64,000 bases of DNA, from contig CANQQE010000001.1 of assembly GCA_947625935.1 (NCBI GenBank), forward strand, positions 156,145 to 220,144, read 5' to 3'. Under the pieces are notes generated by a model that made no database searches, was not told the DNA's origin, and saw nothing but the letters and a program-made list of their open reading frames with translations. Positions 8,527 through 17,103 of the stretch are shown here, in pieces; positions within the stretch are counted from its first letter, which is position 1, and every line of letters begins with the position of its first letter. This DNA is from an uncultured Muribaculaceae bacterium. GTDB taxonomy: Bacteria > Bacteroidota > Bacteroidia > Bacteroidales > Muribaculaceae. The translations under genes were made by a program, and so were the position numbers.

Positions 8527-10854
8527 ATGACAGAGGAATATCTTGACGAATTAAATGAACAACAGCGTCAAGCCGTGTTGTACACCGATGGCCCTTCGTT
8601 AGTTATAGCGGGGGCCGGATCAGGTAAAACCCGTGTATTGACCTATAAGATTGTGCACTTGCTTTCTCATGGCTATGAACCGTGGAGAATACTTGCGCTA
8701 ACCTTTACAAACAAGGCTGCGAGAGAAATGCGAGAGCGAATCGAAGGGCTCGTCGGCCCTAAGACATCATCGCGGCTGTGGATGGGGACGTTCCACTCAA
8801 TATTTGCCAAAATATTGCGCCAACATTCCGACCGACTCGGCTTCAAGCGCGATTATACAATATATGATACCTCCGACAGCAAGGCCCTTATCAAGACTAT
8901 AATCAAAGATATGGGACTTGATGACAAATTATATAAGCCCAATACCATCATGTCGGCGATTTCATGGGCAAAGAACGCACTGATATCGCCCGAAGCGTAC
9001 GCCGCCGATAAAGGGTTGATGGAGGCGGACAAAAGGGCACGGCGTCCTTACACGCAAGCAATATATGCGGCCTATCGCAACAGATGTTTCGTCGCAGGAG
9101 CGATGGACTTCGATGATTTGTTGTATTTTACTAATGTATTGTTAAGAGATAATCCCGATATTTTGAGACACTATCAGGAATTTTTCAGATATGTGCTCGT
9201 TGATGAGTATCAGGATACAAATTTCGCACAACATCTCATCGTTTCTCAGCTCGCAGCCGGAAACAACAACTTGTGTGTGGTTGGTGACGACGCCCAAAGC
9301 ATCTATTCGTTTCGCGGAGCCAACATAAAGAATATATTGAATCTGAGACAGAACTACCCTACCCTCAAAATTTTCAAACTTGAACAAAACTACCGTTCTA
9401 CCCAAAATATCATTAATGCCGCAAACTCCCTCATTGACAAAAATACTGAACAAATCAGAAAACAGGTATTTTCACGCAACGCATTGGGCCAGCGCATAGA
9501 AGTGGTTCAAAGTTACAGTGATTATGAGGAAAGTTTTCTTGTAGCCAATCGCATATCGCAGGTGAAAATGAACACCCGCGACTCATATGATGAGTTTGCG
9601 GTCTTATATCGCACGAACGCACAGTCACGAATATTGGAAGAATCGTTGCGTAAACGCAACATCCCTTATCGTATATACGGCGGACTGTCGTTCTACCAAC
9701 GCAAGGAAGTAAAGGATGCTATAGCCTATTTCCGTCTGTCGGTCAATCCCGACGATGACGAAGCGTTGAAACGGGTTATAAACTATCCCGGCCGGGGAAT
9801 CGGGGAAACCACCGTCAATAAGCTGCTGCGATGCGCTATGGACTATCATGTTTCGGTGTGGCAAGTTTTGAATGACATCGAAAGCTATAATCCTGGAGTC
9901 AACAGTGGAACGGCAAAAAAACTTGAAGCATTCAGGTTGATGATTCAGCGGTTTATAGATATGAACAGTCAGGGTAAGGATGCGGAGACTGTTGCCGTGG
10001 CGATAATCAGGGAAACAGGATTGCTGTCGGTGCTACTTACGGATCGTACGCCCGAGAGCATCTCAAAACAAGAGAACATCAATGAACTTTTGAATGGCGT
10101 TAAGGAATTTGTTACCGGGAAACTCGAAGAAGGGGCATCTGAGGAAACCACTCTAAGGGATTTCCTCGGCGTAGTGTCATTGGCAACCGACCAAGACCAG
10201 GAAGATGGGGCCGGTGAACGTGTGACATTAATGACTGCCCATGCCGCGAAGGGATTGGAATTTTCCAATGTGTTTATCGTTGGTGTCGAGGAGGAACTGT
10301 TTCCGTCGGCCATGAGTTCATCGACATTAAGCGAAATTGAGGAGGAACGCCGTCTGCTGTATGTGGCAATTACACGCGCAAAGAATTTCTGTATGTTAAG
10401 CTATGCGTCGTCCCGATTCAGAAATGGCCAGACAAGTACCTGCTCACCATCCCGTTTTATTCGTGACATCAATCCACAGTATCTGCATCTTGTGTCGGGA
10501 ACTTCGTTAGGAACGCAACCCCGCATAAATCCTGTTGAAAAATATCAATCTTCATTTCATTCAGCGACATCAAAAAGCTATAACTCAACGTCAGAATCAG
10601 CCGTGCCATCCTGGCGTAGCAAGGTTATGTCGACATCTGCGACCAAACCGGCTGAAGTTTCATCGGGAAATTTTTCATTGCATGAAGTATCTGATTTAGC
10701 TGTAGGCATGAAGATTGAGCATCCCCGATTCGGATCTGGTGAAATCACAAACATTGACACTGTGTCGGCCGATCCGAGAATTACAGTCAATTTCTCGAAT
10801 GTAGAGACCAAGACTCTGTTATTGAAATTTGCCCGTTTTAATATAGTATCATGA
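8527..10854 (+). CDS. uvrD: UvrD/PcrA/Rep-type superfamily 1 DNA helicase
   Basis: 3'-5' ATP-dependent DNA helicase used in excision and mismatch repair and in clearing proteins from DNA. Motif I (GAGSGKTR, about 30-37), motif Ia (TFTNKAAREMRER), motif II (DEYQDTN), motif III (GDDAQSIYSFRGA), motif IV (EQNYRST), motif V (TAHAAKGLEF) and motif VI (LYVAITRAK) are all intact. The C-terminal 60 residues contain HPRFGSGEI, the Tudor-like RNA-polymerase-binding element known from PcrA/UvrD. The 775-residue length is normal. Its stop overlaps the nspC start by four bases (ATGA), which suggests translational coupling. Confidence 0.95.
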   Translation: MTEEYLDELNEQQRQAVLYTDGPSLVIAGAGSGKTRVLTYKIVHLLSHGYEPWRILALTFTNKAAREMRERIEGLVGPKTSSRLWMGTFHSIFAKILRQHSDRLGFKRDYTIYDTSDSKALIKTIIKDMGLDDKLYKPNTIMSAISWAKNALISPEAYAADKGLMEADKRARRPYTQAIYAAYRNRCFVAGAMDFDDLLYFTNVLLRDNPDILRHYQEFFRYVLVDEYQDTNFAQHLIVSQLAAGNNNLCVVGDDAQSIYSFRGANIKNILNLRQNYPTLKIFKLEQNYRSTQNIINAANSLIDKNTEQIRKQVFSRNALGQRIEVVQSYSDYEESFLVANRISQVKMNTRDSYDEFAVLYRTNAQSRILEESLRKRNIPYRIYGGLSFYQRKEVKDAIAYFRLSVNPDDDEALKRVINYPGRGIGETTVNKLLRCAMDYHVSVWQVLNDIESYNPGVNSGTAKKLEAFRLMIQRFIDMNSQGKDAETVAVAIIRETGLLSVLLTDRTPESISKQENINELLNGVKEFVTGKLEEGASEETTLRDFLGVVSLATDQDQEDGAGERVTLMTAHAAKGLEFSNVFIVGVEEELFPSAMSSSTLSEIEEERRLLYVAITRAKNFCMLSYASSRFRNGQTSTCSPSRFIRDINPQYLHLVSGTSLGTQPRINPVEKYQSSFHSATSKSYNSTSESAVPSWRSKVMSTSATKPAEVSSGNFSLHEVSDLAVGMKIEHPRFGSGEITNIDTVSADPRITVNFSNVETKTLLLKFARFNIVS

Positions 10855-12005
10855 TGGATATTAAAGAATTGCCCACGCCGTTTTATATCGTATATGAAGA
10901 TAAGCTTCGAAAAAATCTATCGCTGATAAAGCGTGTCAAGGATGAAGCAGGCGTCAACATTATCATGGCGTTTAAAGCCAATGCTCTATGGCGCACTTTT
11001 CCTATAATAAAAGAATATGTTCGCGACTCCACCGCAAGCTCGTTGAACGAACTCCATCTCGGGAATGAGGAGCTTGGAGGCGATGTGCATAGCTATTGTC
11101 CGGCATACACCCCATCCACTATAACTGAATATCTATCGGGGAGCAAGCACATCACGTTTAACTCTGTCGGTCAATATGAACGTTTCCGAGAACAACTCAT
11201 GGCTTGGAATCAGTCGCATCCTGAGAGCAGAGTTTCGCCCGGACTTAGAGTGAATCCGCGCTGCTCGGTAATAGAGACAGACATATACAATCCGGCACTT
11301 CCGGGCTCAAGGTTCGGCGTCACCGCCGAGACTCTTGGCGGCGAGTTGCCTGACGGAATTGAAGGCTTGCATTTCCATGCGTTATGTGAATCATCTTCAT
11401 ATGATTTACAACGTGTTCTGGAGGTGTTTGAGAGCCAATTCGGGCAACTGCTTGGCAATTTGAAATGGGTTAACATGGGTGGAGGACATCTGATGACAAA
11501 GGAAGGGTATGATGTTGAGCATCTTATCTCTTTGCTCAAAGGATTCAGAGAACGTTATCCTTGGCTTGAGATAATTCTTGAACCGGGTAGCGCATTTACA
11601 TGGCGTACAGGAGATCTAATCACTTCGGTAGTTGATGTGGTGGAGAATGACGGAATAAGCACAGCTATAATAGATGCGTCGTTCGCTTGCCATATGCCTG
11701 ACACATTGGAGATGCCATATAAACCTGCCATTACTGAAAGCATTGAACCGGCTGACGGGAAACCAAGCTATAGACTCGGCGGAAACTCATGTCTAAGTGG
11801 CGATTTTGTTGGCGATTGGAGTTTTGAAAAGCCTCTTTCTATCGGAGACCGTCTGACTCTTGAGGATATGAACCACTATACAACTGTTAAAACGACAATG
11901 TTTAACGGTATATCTCATCCTGATATTGTGCTATGTCACTCGAACGGTAATTTGGAATACCTGCGTAAATATGATTATAACGATTATAAATCACGAATGA
12001 GCTGA
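10851..12005 (+). CDS. nspC: Carboxynorspermidine decarboxylase NspC
   Basis: PLP enzyme of the alanine-racemase fold that decarboxylates carboxyspermidine or carboxynorspermidine in the alternative polyamine route. The cofactor lysine is K42 in AFKANALW. HFHALCESSSYD, GGGHLMTKEGYD, and the late GNSCLSGDF motif with the catalytic Cys are all present. Two adjacent ATGs (10851 and 10854) are possible starts; the first overlaps the uvrD stop. The partner dehydrogenase (CANSDH) is not in this window. Both the sequence and the 384-residue length fit NspC closely. Its place between a DNA helicase and a glycosyltransferase suggests cotranscription rather than pathway clustering. Confidence 0.93.
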   Translation: MMDIKELPTPFYIVYEDKLRKNLSLIKRVKDEAGVNIIMAFKANALWRTFPIIKEYVRDSTASSLNELHLGNEELGGDVHSYCPAYTPSTITEYLSGSKHITFNSVGQYERFREQLMAWNQSHPESRVSPGLRVNPRCSVIETDIYNPALPGSRFGVTAETLGGELPDGIEGLHFHALCESSSYDLQRVLEVFESQFGQLLGNLKWVNMGGGHLMTKEGYDVEHLISLLKGFRERYPWLEIILEPGSAFTWRTGDLITSVVDVVENDGISTAIIDASFACHMPDTLEMPYKPAITESIEPADGKPSYRLGGNSCLSGDFVGDWSFEKPLSIGDRLTLEDMNHYTTVKTTMFNGISHPDIVLCHSNGNLEYLRKYDYNDYKSRMS

Positions 12006-12012
12006 TACACCC

Positions 12013-13011
12013 ATGCCGAAGTACTCTATTATCATACCCGTATATAATCGAATCGATGAAGTCGATGATTTACTCAAAAGTCTTGCCGCACAGAAATGTA
12101 AGGATTTTGAGGTCATAATAGTCGAAGACGGATCCACGAATCCTTGCAATGAAATCGTGGCAAGCTATTCCGACAAAATAGACATTAAATACTATTTCAA
12201 GGATAATGAAGGCCGTTCTATCGCACGAAACTACGGAATGGAGCGATCATCGGGCGATTATCTGATTTTTTTTGATTCAGATTGCGTTATTCCCCCCGAT
12301 TATTTTGCCGTTCTTACCCAATCTCTTGAAAAATCTCCTGTGGATTGTTTCGGAGGACCCGATGCTGCCCATGAATCATTTTCCAATACCCAAAAGGCCA
12401 TTAACTATTCAATGACATCATTCCTGACGACTGGTGGAATAAGAGGGGGAAAAGTGCAGTTGGAAAAATTCACACCGAGGACTTTCAACATGGGGTTTTC
12501 TCGTGAAGTTTATGATAAAGTCGGCGGTTTCCGCGAAATGTTTTCAGAGGACATCGATATGTCGACTCGCATACGCAACGCCGGATTTGGGATAAGCCTT
12601 ATAAGGGCAGCGTATGTCTATCATAAGCGTAGAGTCAACATGAAATTGTTTGCCCGGCAGGTTTATGTATTCGGAATGTCGCGAATCACACTCAAATTGC
12701 TTTATCCTGAATCTCTTAAATTAGTGCATCTGCTTCCGGCTGTATTTGTCATCGGTTCATTAGCTCTGATATTTTTGTCGATATTTGTTTCATGGTGGTT
12801 TGCAGTTCCGTTGCTGGTCTACTTCGGGGCTATTCTTATCACAGCGTTGATCTCGACCAAATCGCTTGGTATTGCATTGAAGGCGCTTCCTGCAAGCATA
12901 CTGCAACTTGGCGGATATGGCGTGGGATTTATTAGAGCCTATGTGACTAAAATAGTTTTTAGGCAAGGGAGAGATGTCGATCAGGAAATTGCAATGCGTA
13001 AAGGTAAATAA
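12013..13011 (+). CDS. Family 2 glycosyltransferase with C-terminal membrane helices
   Basis: GT-A fold transferase. It opens with SIIIPVYNR, the nucleotide-sugar-binding strand, then EDGS near residue 40 and a DSD metal-binding triplet in FFDSDC at about 90-95. A SEDIDMSTRIRNAGF segment carries the acceptor-site ED. Two hydrophobic stretches at about 240-290 anchor the protein to the inner membrane, as in many polysaccharide or glycolipid GT2 enzymes. Donor and acceptor are unknown. The gene lies 7 bases after nspC, and its TAA shares a base with the radC ATG. Confidence 0.88.
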   Translation: MPKYSIIIPVYNRIDEVDDLLKSLAAQKCKDFEVIIVEDGSTNPCNEIVASYSDKIDIKYYFKDNEGRSIARNYGMERSSGDYLIFFDSDCVIPPDYFAVLTQSLEKSPVDCFGGPDAAHESFSNTQKAINYSMTSFLTTGGIRGGKVQLEKFTPRTFNMGFSREVYDKVGGFREMFSEDIDMSTRIRNAGFGISLIRAAYVYHKRRVNMKLFARQVYVFGMSRITLKLLYPESLKLVHLLPAVFVIGSLALIFLSIFVSWWFAVPLLVYFGAILITALISTKSLGIALKALPASILQLGGYGVGFIRAYVTKIVFRQGRDVDQEIAMRKGK

Positions 13012-13724
13012 TGATGGCGACCATAGAAACAGACAACCGCGCCTTTAGGATACATGATCTTAATGATGATGACCGACCTCGTGAAAAAGCATTGAGAATC
13101 GGGATTCAGGGACTGAGCAATGCTGAGCTCCTTGCCATTATATTTGGGGGAGGATTGCCCGGAAAATCAGTCATTCAATTGAGTCAGGAAATATTGCGCG
13201 ATCATGACAACCGGTTGTCGCGTCTCGCAAAGATGTCGATTCACGAGATGTCGACTAAATATAAAGGTATAGGCCCTGCCAAATCAATATCTCTTGCTGC
13301 GGCTTTTGAACTTGGGATAAGATGTCAGGCGGATTTCGCGGAGGAAGATCCTCGCATCTGCGGTAGCCAGGATGCCTACAAATTAATGTATCCGCATCTA
13401 TGCCGTTTAAACTACGAGGAGTTTTGGGTGTTGCATTTATCCCATGCCAACAGGCTAATATCTAAAGAATGTATTAGCGGGGGTGGAACCGCAAGCACAC
13501 TTGTCGATGTTAAACTGCTTATGAAACGCGCTGTCGACAAATTGTCAAGCGGTTTGATTCTTGTGCACAACCATCCATCAGGAAATTTGTGCCCAAGCAC
13601 CCCGGACAATCAGCTTACATTACGGATTAAGCAAGCGTGCCAAATACTCGACATCAGATTACTTGACCACCTGATAGTGTCATCAGCAGGCTACTTCTCA
13701 TATAATGACGAGGGCAAATTGTGA
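13011..13724 (+). CDS. radC: RadC family JAB/MPN-domain protein
   Basis: RadC (DUF2466) has an N-terminal helix-hairpin-helix-like region (about 30-105, with IGPAKSISLAAAFELG) and a C-terminal JAB/MPN metalloprotease-like domain. The zinc-site signature is visible as H186, H188 and D199 in HNHPSG...PSTPD. The biochemical role is unresolved; the old link to recombination repair was withdrawn for the E. coli gene. The 237-residue length is typical. It is the last gene of the uvrD-nspC-GT-radC run and is probably translationally coupled to the glycosyltransferase by the TAATG overlap. No phage or mobile neighbours are seen, so this appears to be the chromosomal copy. Confidence 0.93.
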   Translation: MMATIETDNRAFRIHDLNDDDRPREKALRIGIQGLSNAELLAIIFGGGLPGKSVIQLSQEILRDHDNRLSRLAKMSIHEMSTKYKGIGPAKSISLAAAFELGIRCQADFAEEDPRICGSQDAYKLMYPHLCRLNYEEFWVLHLSHANRLISKECISGGGTASTLVDVKLLMKRAVDKLSSGLILVHNHPSGNLCPSTPDNQLTLRIKQACQILDIRLLDHLIVSSAGYFSYNDEGKL

Positions 13725-13787
13725 TTCTTATGTTCCCGATTAATTTAAATCCAAAGGTTAATACACTCCGATAAAGAATCGACCGTC

Positions 13788-14828
13788 ATGGGTATGAACG
13801 CGAAAAGCAGCATGATAATCAAGGTGATAGCCCCTATTGCGATAGGCGCCACTGTAATAGTTTGGCTATTCCATCGTGAATTTAGCGTTAATGCGCTACA
13901 GCAGATACATTTCACTCCTCATGTTATCGGCTCCATATTCCTTGCATGGTTGTTTATGGTCGGCAGAGATTTCGGCCTGACTTGGCGATTCCGTGCTTTG
14001 ACCGACGGCGAACTGACATGGCGTCAAGCCTTGCGTGTTGATATGCTATGTGAGTTCACTTCGTGTGTCACTCCATCGGCTGTCGGTGGAGGCGCATTAG
14101 GCATGATATATCTGAATCGGGAGGGTATAGCTTTCGGACGCGCCACAACATTGATGATGACCACCCTATTTCTTGATGAGTTGTTTTTTGTAATCGCGTG
14201 TCCAATTATAGCCTTGTTAATCCCCCATGATAAATTATTCGGCTTCGGGCATGGCAATGACACGTTCACTATCGGGCTGGAAATTGTGTTTTGGTGCGTT
14301 TACGGGGCCTTGTTCGCATGGACTTTAATTTTATTTTTCGGAATAATCGCAAAGCCTCATGGCGTAAAAATTGTACTGACAAAACTATTCCGATTCCCGT
14401 TTTTGCGCCGATGGGGATATAAAATAGCGGAAGTTACCGAAAATATGGTAGCCACATCAGCCCAATTGAAAATTAAGCCGTTGAAATGGTGGCTTGAAAC
14501 TTTTGGGGCGAGTGCGTTATCATGGACATCTCGTTTTTTAGTTGTCAACGCACTGTTTTGGGGTTTTGTCCCTGGCTCTGACCAGCTTGTAGTACTCGGT
14601 AGACAGTTTGTCGTATGGGTGTCATTGATGGTCAGTCCGACTCCCGGAGGCTCAGGAATCAGCGAATGGCTTTTCGCCGAATATTACGGAGATATGATAT
14701 CTGGAGCGGCAGGGATCGGAATCACGTTGATCATTGCGCTTTTCTGGCGGTTGATATCATATTATGTATATCTTGTTATCGGCGTATGCCTATTACCGGG
14801 CTTTTTTTCAAGAAAACGCGCTAAATAG
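13788..14828 (+). CDS. LPG-synthase-TM (UPF0104/YbhN-type) integral membrane protein
   Basis: Polytopic inner-membrane protein with about eight hydrophobic helices, belonging to the lysylphosphatidylglycerol synthase transmembrane family. The hallmark SPTPGGSGISEWLF lies at about 283-296 and TPSAVGGGALG at about 92-102. Family members include MprF flippase domains and many stand-alone proteins of unclear function; lipid translocation is a family-based guess. There is no aminoacyl-transferase domain. It stands alone between radC and kdsB. The first Met (13788) and M3 (13794) are both possible starts. Confidence 0.85.
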   Translation: MGMNAKSSMIIKVIAPIAIGATVIVWLFHREFSVNALQQIHFTPHVIGSIFLAWLFMVGRDFGLTWRFRALTDGELTWRQALRVDMLCEFTSCVTPSAVGGGALGMIYLNREGIAFGRATTLMMTTLFLDELFFVIACPIIALLIPHDKLFGFGHGNDTFTIGLEIVFWCVYGALFAWTLILFFGIIAKPHGVKIVLTKLFRFPFLRRWGYKIAEVTENMVATSAQLKIKPLKWWLETFGASALSWTSRFLVVNALFWGFVPGSDQLVVLGRQFVVWVSLMVSPTPGGSGISEWLFAEYYGDMISGAAGIGITLIIALFWRLISYYVYLVIGVCLLPGFFSRKRAK

Positions 14829-14844
14829 GTTTTGGTTCGATATG

Positions 14845-14852
14845 TATATTTG
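14845..14852 (+). promoter_or_regulatory. -7 box for kdsB
   Basis: TATATTTG is a perfect TAnnTTTG match 34 bases before the kdsB ATG, inside the 58-base gap. A TTTG occurs only 10 bases upstream, too close for a standard -33 element. Confidence 0.5.
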
Positions 14853-14886
14853 GTTTAACAACGATAAAATATAAATTATAAATTCC

Positions 14887-15648
14887 ATGAACAATAGTTT
14901 TATTGGCATAATCCCGGCACGCTATGCTTCAAGTCGATTTCCTGGCAAACCGTTAGCTAAAATCGGGTCAATGACGATGATTGAACGCGTGTACCGTCAA
15001 GTATCAAAGGCATTGGACGATGTGATAGTCGCAACAGACGATGACCGTATCGCTAATGCCGTAAAAGCTTTTGGAGGCAATGTAGTGATGACGTCCAAAG
15101 AACATCGCAGCGGCACAGACCGTTGTTATGAGGCTTATCGCAATAGCGGCTCTAATGCGGCTGTCGTAATTAATATCCAAGGCGATGAGCCATTTATAAA
15201 CCCCGAACAAATTTCATCATTAAAACAATGTTTTGAAGATGAAACTACCGATATTGCCACTTTGGCTCGCCGTTATGACTCCTCAAAAGGATTTGAGGGG
15301 ATTTTTGATCCTAATGTAGTTAAAGTCATTCGCAATCAAAATGATATGGCCATATATTTTAGCCGTGCCATTATTCCCTATATACGCAATTACCAGTGGC
15401 AAGAATGGCTCGATCATTTCCCTTTTCTGACCCATGTGGGTATGTATGGTTACCGTTCGTCCACCTTAGCCGAGATTACAAAATTGCCTCAGTCGCCTCT
15501 TGAGATAGCTGAATCGCTTGAACAACTGAGATGGATTGATAATGGATATAAAATTAAAGTAGGCTTGACAGATTGTCCAACGATTGGAATAGACACTCCG
15601 GCCGATCTTGAAGAAGCGCGTCGCTTTTGTGAACTAAACGGGCTATAG
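14887..15648 (+). CDS. kdsB: 3-deoxy-manno-octulosonate cytidylyltransferase KdsB
   Basis: Activates Kdo with CTP to CMP-Kdo, the donor for the inner core of lipopolysaccharide. The N-terminal nucleotide-binding signature IPARYASSRFPGKPL is at about 9-23. ATDDDRI and the NIQGDEPFI segment, which holds metal-binding Asp, are intact, as is the late GIDTPADLEEARR. The 253-residue length matches the family. Its presence shows a Gram-negative envelope with Kdo. The M16-like gene follows after 22 bases and may be cotranscribed. Confidence 0.96.
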   Translation: MNNSFIGIIPARYASSRFPGKPLAKIGSMTMIERVYRQVSKALDDVIVATDDDRIANAVKAFGGNVVMTSKEHRSGTDRCYEAYRNSGSNAAVVINIQGDEPFINPEQISSLKQCFEDETTDIATLARRYDSSKGFEGIFDPNVVKVIRNQNDMAIYFSRAIIPYIRNYQWQEWLDHFPFLTHVGMYGYRSSTLAEITKLPQSPLEIAESLEQLRWIDNGYKIKVGLTDCPTIGIDTPADLEEARRFCELNGL

Positions 15649-15670
15649 CCTAATTAACATTTATTAGATT

Positions 15671-16972
15671 ATGAATGCCGTTAATCGGAAAATTCCACCG
15701 TCGATAACCGGTTTCCCAAAATTACGGTTACCGGATGTCAGTACCATAAATTTAAACAATGGTTCTAATCTTGTGACCTTAAATTCCGGCAATCAGCCGA
15801 TAGTGCAGCTTACACTGGTTTATGAAGGAGGTAAACTTGACTTCACAAATCCGGCTATTCCGATGCTGGTGTCGGCGTCATTGCGCGATGGTTGTAAGAC
15901 CATGTCGGGAGATGAAGTTGAATACCAGCTTGACTTTAATGGAGCATGGTTGAAAAGTGAAGTGAGAGACCATAACTCGGTAGTCACGCTCACATCGTTA
16001 AGCAGCAAATTAGACAAGGTGCTTCCGATTGTCAGGGAAATTTTAACCTCCCCTACCTTTCCTGAACAACGAATAAGCCGTAATAAAGATAAAATGGTAG
16101 CATCGTGGGAGCTACAACGTAAAAAAGTCGATTATCTGGCAGAATCTGCCTCGCTATGCCAACTGGCGGGGTCGGGACATCCGTTAACCATTGAGGCGAC
16201 CCCGGAACGCATATCGGCAGTTGATCGGCAAGTTTTGATTGAATCGCAGAAACCCATGTATGCGACGAGTTCAATGTCGGCTTATCTGGCAGGAAGCGTC
16301 AATGAATATGAAATGGATTCTGTAGTGAGATTCCTTGAATCGTTGCCGACCGGTAATCAATCGGTCAAACGCAGATTGGAGCCGTTTAAATCTGATTATA
16401 GTCCGACAGAAGTGGTGATTGATCATAAGGGGGCGTTGCAAAGCGCAGTTGTCATGTCAATACCCGCCATAGACCGATACCACCATGATTACTGTATGTT
16501 GCGTCTGGTCACTATGGCTCTTGGGGGGTATTTCGGGAGTCGCCTGATGACAAATTTACGGGAAAAACAAGGATTGACATATGGCGTATCCGCAGGTCTT
16601 TACGGTTATCATGAGGGCGGAGCGGTGATGATATCTACGCAGTGCGACAACCGAAGTGTCAGAGCGGTTATTGAGGGTACTAAACATGAAATCAGAAGCC
16701 TGATGGAGAATCCCCCAATGGGGGAAGAACTTGAACGACTTGTTCAGACGGCAAGCAGCGAACTCGCTTCTATCCTCGACTCTCCGTTCAACGTCATGAA
16801 CCATGTTGCCACGCATCGTCTGGCAGGCACTCCGCCCGATTATTTTGACCGTCAACAGGCGGCTGTGGACACATTGTCGCCCGACGCTATCTCTGATTGC
16901 GCAAGCCGTTATCTGAATGTTGACAAGATGCTTGTGGCAATTGCAGGAGATACAACGACCATGGTTAAATAA
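15671..16972 (+). CDS. M16-family protein lacking the zinc site
   Basis: Two-domain M16 (pitrilysin/MPP) fold of 433 residues. The C-terminal half has the R/Y motif (LREKQGLTYGVSAG, about 298-311) that binds substrate in the non-catalytic partner of M16B pairs. The inverted zinc motif HxxEH, expected near residue 55-65, is absent; the equivalent stretch reads PAIPMLVSASLRDG. The protein is therefore probably not a peptidase by itself but half of a two-subunit enzyme or a chaperone-like relative. No active M16 partner is in the window. There is no signal peptide, so a cytoplasmic location is likely. Confidence 0.85.
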   Translation: MNAVNRKIPPSITGFPKLRLPDVSTINLNNGSNLVTLNSGNQPIVQLTLVYEGGKLDFTNPAIPMLVSASLRDGCKTMSGDEVEYQLDFNGAWLKSEVRDHNSVVTLTSLSSKLDKVLPIVREILTSPTFPEQRISRNKDKMVASWELQRKKVDYLAESASLCQLAGSGHPLTIEATPERISAVDRQVLIESQKPMYATSSMSAYLAGSVNEYEMDSVVRFLESLPTGNQSVKRRLEPFKSDYSPTEVVIDHKGALQSAVVMSIPAIDRYHHDYCMLRLVTMALGGYFGSRLMTNLREKQGLTYGVSAGLYGYHEGGAVMISTQCDNRSVRAVIEGTKHEIRSLMENPPMGEELERLVQTASSELASILDSPFNVMNHVATHRLAGTPPDYFDRQQAAVDTLSPDAISDCASRYLNVDKMLVAIAGDTTTMVK

Positions 16973-16999
16973 TTTTCACATCTTAGTGTGTGAAAAATG

Positions 17000-17030
17000 T
17001 TGAAAATATCACAGATAATTGCGAACTTTG
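17000..17030 (+). promoter_or_regulatory. Promoter of pfp
   Basis: TTG at 17000-17002 is followed by a 20-base spacer and GAACTTTG at 17023-17030, one mismatch from TAnnTTTG. The predicted transcription start is about 65 bases before the pfp ATG. Confidence 0.6.
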
Positions 17031-17103
17031 CAGAGAATATAACTACATCTCTCTCGTTGGAATTTATAATTAAAAATCAAAACCAATAATAACATTTAGC
17101 TGA

